From Pseudomonas floridensis (lineage in GTDB: Bacteria > Pseudomonadota > Gammaproteobacteria > Pseudomonadales > Pseudomonadaceae), in contig NZ_MUIO01000096.1 of NCBI RefSeq assembly GCF_002087235.1, forward strand, positions 24,824-88,823: a DNA stretch of 64,000 nt, in the 5' to 3' direction. The notes under the pieces were generated by a model. That model ran no database searches. It worked only from the letters and a program-made list of their open reading frames with translations, and had not been told where the DNA came from. A program made the position numbers and the translations under genes. This document shows, in pieces, positions 62,364-64,000 of the stretch. The stretch's first letter is position 1. Each line of letters opens with the position of its first letter.

Positions 62364-62852
62364 ATGAGTGCTTTTCACGACATCAAGCTGAAAGCGCTGA
62401 ATGGCCAGGAGCTTTCACTGGCACCGTTCAGGGACAAGGCGGTTCTGGTTGTCAATGTCGCTTCCAAATGCGGGCTTACACCGCAATATGCAGCGCTTGA
62501 AAACCTTTACCAGCAATACAAGGACAAGGGCCTGATGATTCTCGGGCTGCCCTGCAACCAGTTTGCAGGTCAGGAGCCGGGCACCGAGAAAGAAATCGGT
62601 GATTTCTGCGAGCTCAACTACGGTGTCACCTTTCCTCTGGGCGAAAAGCTTGAGGTCAATGGACCTCAGCGCCATCCGCTCTACCGTTTGCTGGCGGGTG
62701 AGGGGGCCGAGTTTCCCGGTGATATCACCTGGAATTTCGAAAAATTTCTGGTTCGTCAAAGCGGTGAAGTGATCGCGCGTTTCTCGCCGCGCACGGCGCC
62801 GGACGATCCTGCCGTCATCCAGGCTATCGAAAAGGCCTTGGGGCTGAACTGA
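62364..62852 (+). CDS. Glutathione peroxidase family protein
   Basis: The 162-residue thiol peroxidase has the catalytic Cys in NVASKCGLTPQYAAL. The second conserved Cys with Gln is in LGLPCNQFAGQEPG, and the Trp-Asn pair is in ITWNFEKFLV. Bacterial members usually act with thioredoxin. It is cytosolic, with no signal peptide; ATG 62364 has AAGGGGG upstream. A short gap precedes the OYE gene. Confidence 0.93.
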   Translation: MSAFHDIKLKALNGQELSLAPFRDKAVLVVNVASKCGLTPQYAALENLYQQYKDKGLMILGLPCNQFAGQEPGTEKEIGDFCELNYGVTFPLGEKLEVNGPQRHPLYRLLAGEGAEFPGDITWNFEKFLVRQSGEVIARFSPRTAPDDPAVIQAIEKALGLN

Positions 62853-63029
62853 CTGTCTGCGCGGGTGGCCTGCAACAGCTCGGCCGCCCCTTGTCCTTAC
62901 CGCTTCTAAGCTCAAATCAGTCAAATCAATAGTACTGGGCCTTCGCTCAGGGTACGCCCTATGCTGCGTTTCTGATTCGGCACTACGCGCCGGATCGCGA
63001 ACGATCAACCCTTTTCGGAGACCCCGCGC

Positions 63030-64000
63030 ATGCCGGTAAAAGCCTTGTTCACACCCTTTCATCTGGGCAGCCTGGAATTATCGTCACGTGTGGTCATGGC
63101 GCCGATGACGCGCTCTTTCTCGCCAGGGCATGTGCCGAACTCGAAGGTCATCGAATACTACCGTCGACGTGCCGCCGCCGGTGTCGGGTTGATCATTACC
63201 GAAGGCACGACGGTGAATCACAAGGCCGCCAACGGTTATCCCGACGTTCCGCAGTTTTTCGGTGAGGCGCCGCTGGCCGGCTGGAAAAAAGTGGTGGAGG
63301 CCGTGCACGCCGAGGGCGGCAAGATCGCTCCGCAGCTCTGGCATGTGGGGTCGGTTCGTCGGCTGGGCACCGAGCCGGATGGCAGCGTGCCGGCCTATGG
63401 ACCGATGGAGAAGGTCAAGGACGGGCAGGTACTGGTCCACGGCATGAGCCAGCAGGACATCGACGACGTCGTCGCCGCATTTGCCCAGGCCGCCGCCGAC
63501 GCCAAGGCCATTGGCATGGATGGCGTGGAGATCCATGGGGCACATGGTTACCTGATCGACCAGTTCTTCTGGGAAGGCAGCAACCAGCGCGAGGACGAAT
63601 ACGGCGGCAGTCTGGCCAATCGTTCGCGTTTCGCGATCGAGTTGATCCAGGCGGTCCGCGCTGCGGTCGGGCCTGATTACCCGATCATCTTCCGTTTCTC
63701 ACAGTGGAAGCAGCAGGATTACACCGCACGTCTGGTGCAAACCCCTGAAGCCCTGGGCGAATTCCTGCAATCGCTGTCGGACGCTGGCGTGGACATCTTC
63801 CACTGTTCCACGCGGCGTTTCTGGGAGCCGGAGTTCGACGGCTCGGACCTGAACCTGGCCGGCTGGACCCGCAAGCTGACCGGCAAGCCGACCATCACCG
63901 TCGGCAGCGTCGGGCTGGACGGCGAGTTTCTGCAGTTCATGGTCAATACCGACAAGATTGCCCAGCCCGCCAGTCTGGAAAAGCTGCTGGAGCGCCTGGG
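63030..64000 (+). CDS. Old Yellow Enzyme family NADH:flavin oxidoreductase (3' end missing)
   Basis: This FMN-dependent ene-reductase is cut by the right edge after 323 codons. The TIM-barrel shows MAPMTRSF (flavin contacts), the catalytic-region histidine in PQLWHVGSVRR, and the FMN-binding IHGAHGYLIDQFFWEGSNQR with EYGGSLANRSRF. It would reduce electrophilic alkenes such as enones. The upstream 178-base gap has no gene. GGAG lies 10 bases before ATG 63030. Confidence 0.93.
   Translation, partial: MPVKALFTPFHLGSLELSSRVVMAPMTRSFSPGHVPNSKVIEYYRRRAAAGVGLIITEGTTVNHKAANGYPDVPQFFGEAPLAGWKKVVEAVHAEGGKIAPQLWHVGSVRRLGTEPDGSVPAYGPMEKVKDGQVLVHGMSQQDIDDVVAAFAQAAADAKAIGMDGVEIHGAHGYLIDQFFWEGSNQREDEYGGSLANRSRFAIELIQAVRAAVGPDYPIIFRFSQWKQQDYTARLVQTPEALGEFLQSLSDAGVDIFHCSTRRFWEPEFDGSDLNLAGWTRKLTGKPTITVGSVGLDGEFLQFMVNTDKIAQPASLEKLLERL

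Noticed and set aside
1..64000. tRNA, rRNA, CRISPR array, prophage or insertion sequence
   Set aside because: None seen on reading; no spaced direct repeats, no transposase or integrase motif and no cloverleaf recognised. A dedicated scan was not possible.

Overview
The window looks like chromosome of a fluorescent pseudomonad, most likely the Pseudomonas syringae group. GC content is high and third codon positions are strongly GC-biased. The gene order matches, from memory, the P. aeruginosa PA4640-PA4669 block (mqo, hpt, upp, uraA, hemH, phr, pagL, murI, moeB, prmC, prfA, hemA, lolB, ispE). The renalase closely resembles the characterised P. syringae pv. phaseolicola enzyme. I saw no rRNA, tRNA, CRISPR array, prophage or insertion sequence. 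All assignments come from reading the sequence; no database search was run.

Layout. 1-7.6 kb: ispE (cut by the window edge), lolB and a TPR lipoprotein run leftward; hemA-prfA-prmC-moeB-murI run rightward (isoprenoid, lipoprotein sorting, heme, translation termination, cell wall). 7.7-8.2 kb: a PagL-type lipid A deacylase followed by a REPIN-like hairpin. 8.35-18.4 kb: twelve leftward genes, ten of them an almost gap-free operon, holding a photolyase, a MerR/LitR-like regulator, a CFA/UfaM-like lipid methyltransferase, an FAD oxidoreductase, DUF1365, DUF2878, an SDR, an NTF2-like protein, renalase and a Trp-rich protein. This reads as a light or singlet-oxygen stress regulon, with repeated TTGTACAG/CTGTACAA sites at its promoters. 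18.7-24.3 kb: hemH and pyrimidine/purine salvage (uraA, upp, hpt). 24.4-28.6 kb: a polar amino-acid-type ABC importer without its ATPase, a homocysteine S-methyltransferase and mqo.

29-37.9 kb: small conserved proteins, an acyltransferase, a SRAP protein with altered active-site positions, an M48 lipoprotein protease, a GDT1/TMEM165 Mn exporter behind a yybP-ykoY (Mn) riboswitch, rsmC, a hydroxyacid dehydrogenase and a LysE exporter. 38-46.4 kb: a lipid or alkyl-chain catabolic locus made of an AlkK-like acyl-CoA ligase, DUF1302, DUF1329 and a MalT/AlkS-type regulator. 46.4-47.6 kb: an HD-GYP phosphodiesterase.

47.9-57.4 kb: a pyrimidine-degradation module. rutABCDF runs leftward, and rutR plus a four-gene BMP-type (nucleoside-like) ABC importer runs rightward. 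rutE and rutG are absent from the cluster. Two near-identical composite operators, each containing a RutR dyad, flank rutR in opposite orientation and would tie catabolism and uptake into one circuit. 57.5-64 kb: an OmpA-type lipoprotein, an acyltransferase, pta, DUF3565, an SlyD-type prolyl isomerase, a glutathione peroxidase and an Old Yellow Enzyme family oxidoreductase cut by the right edge.
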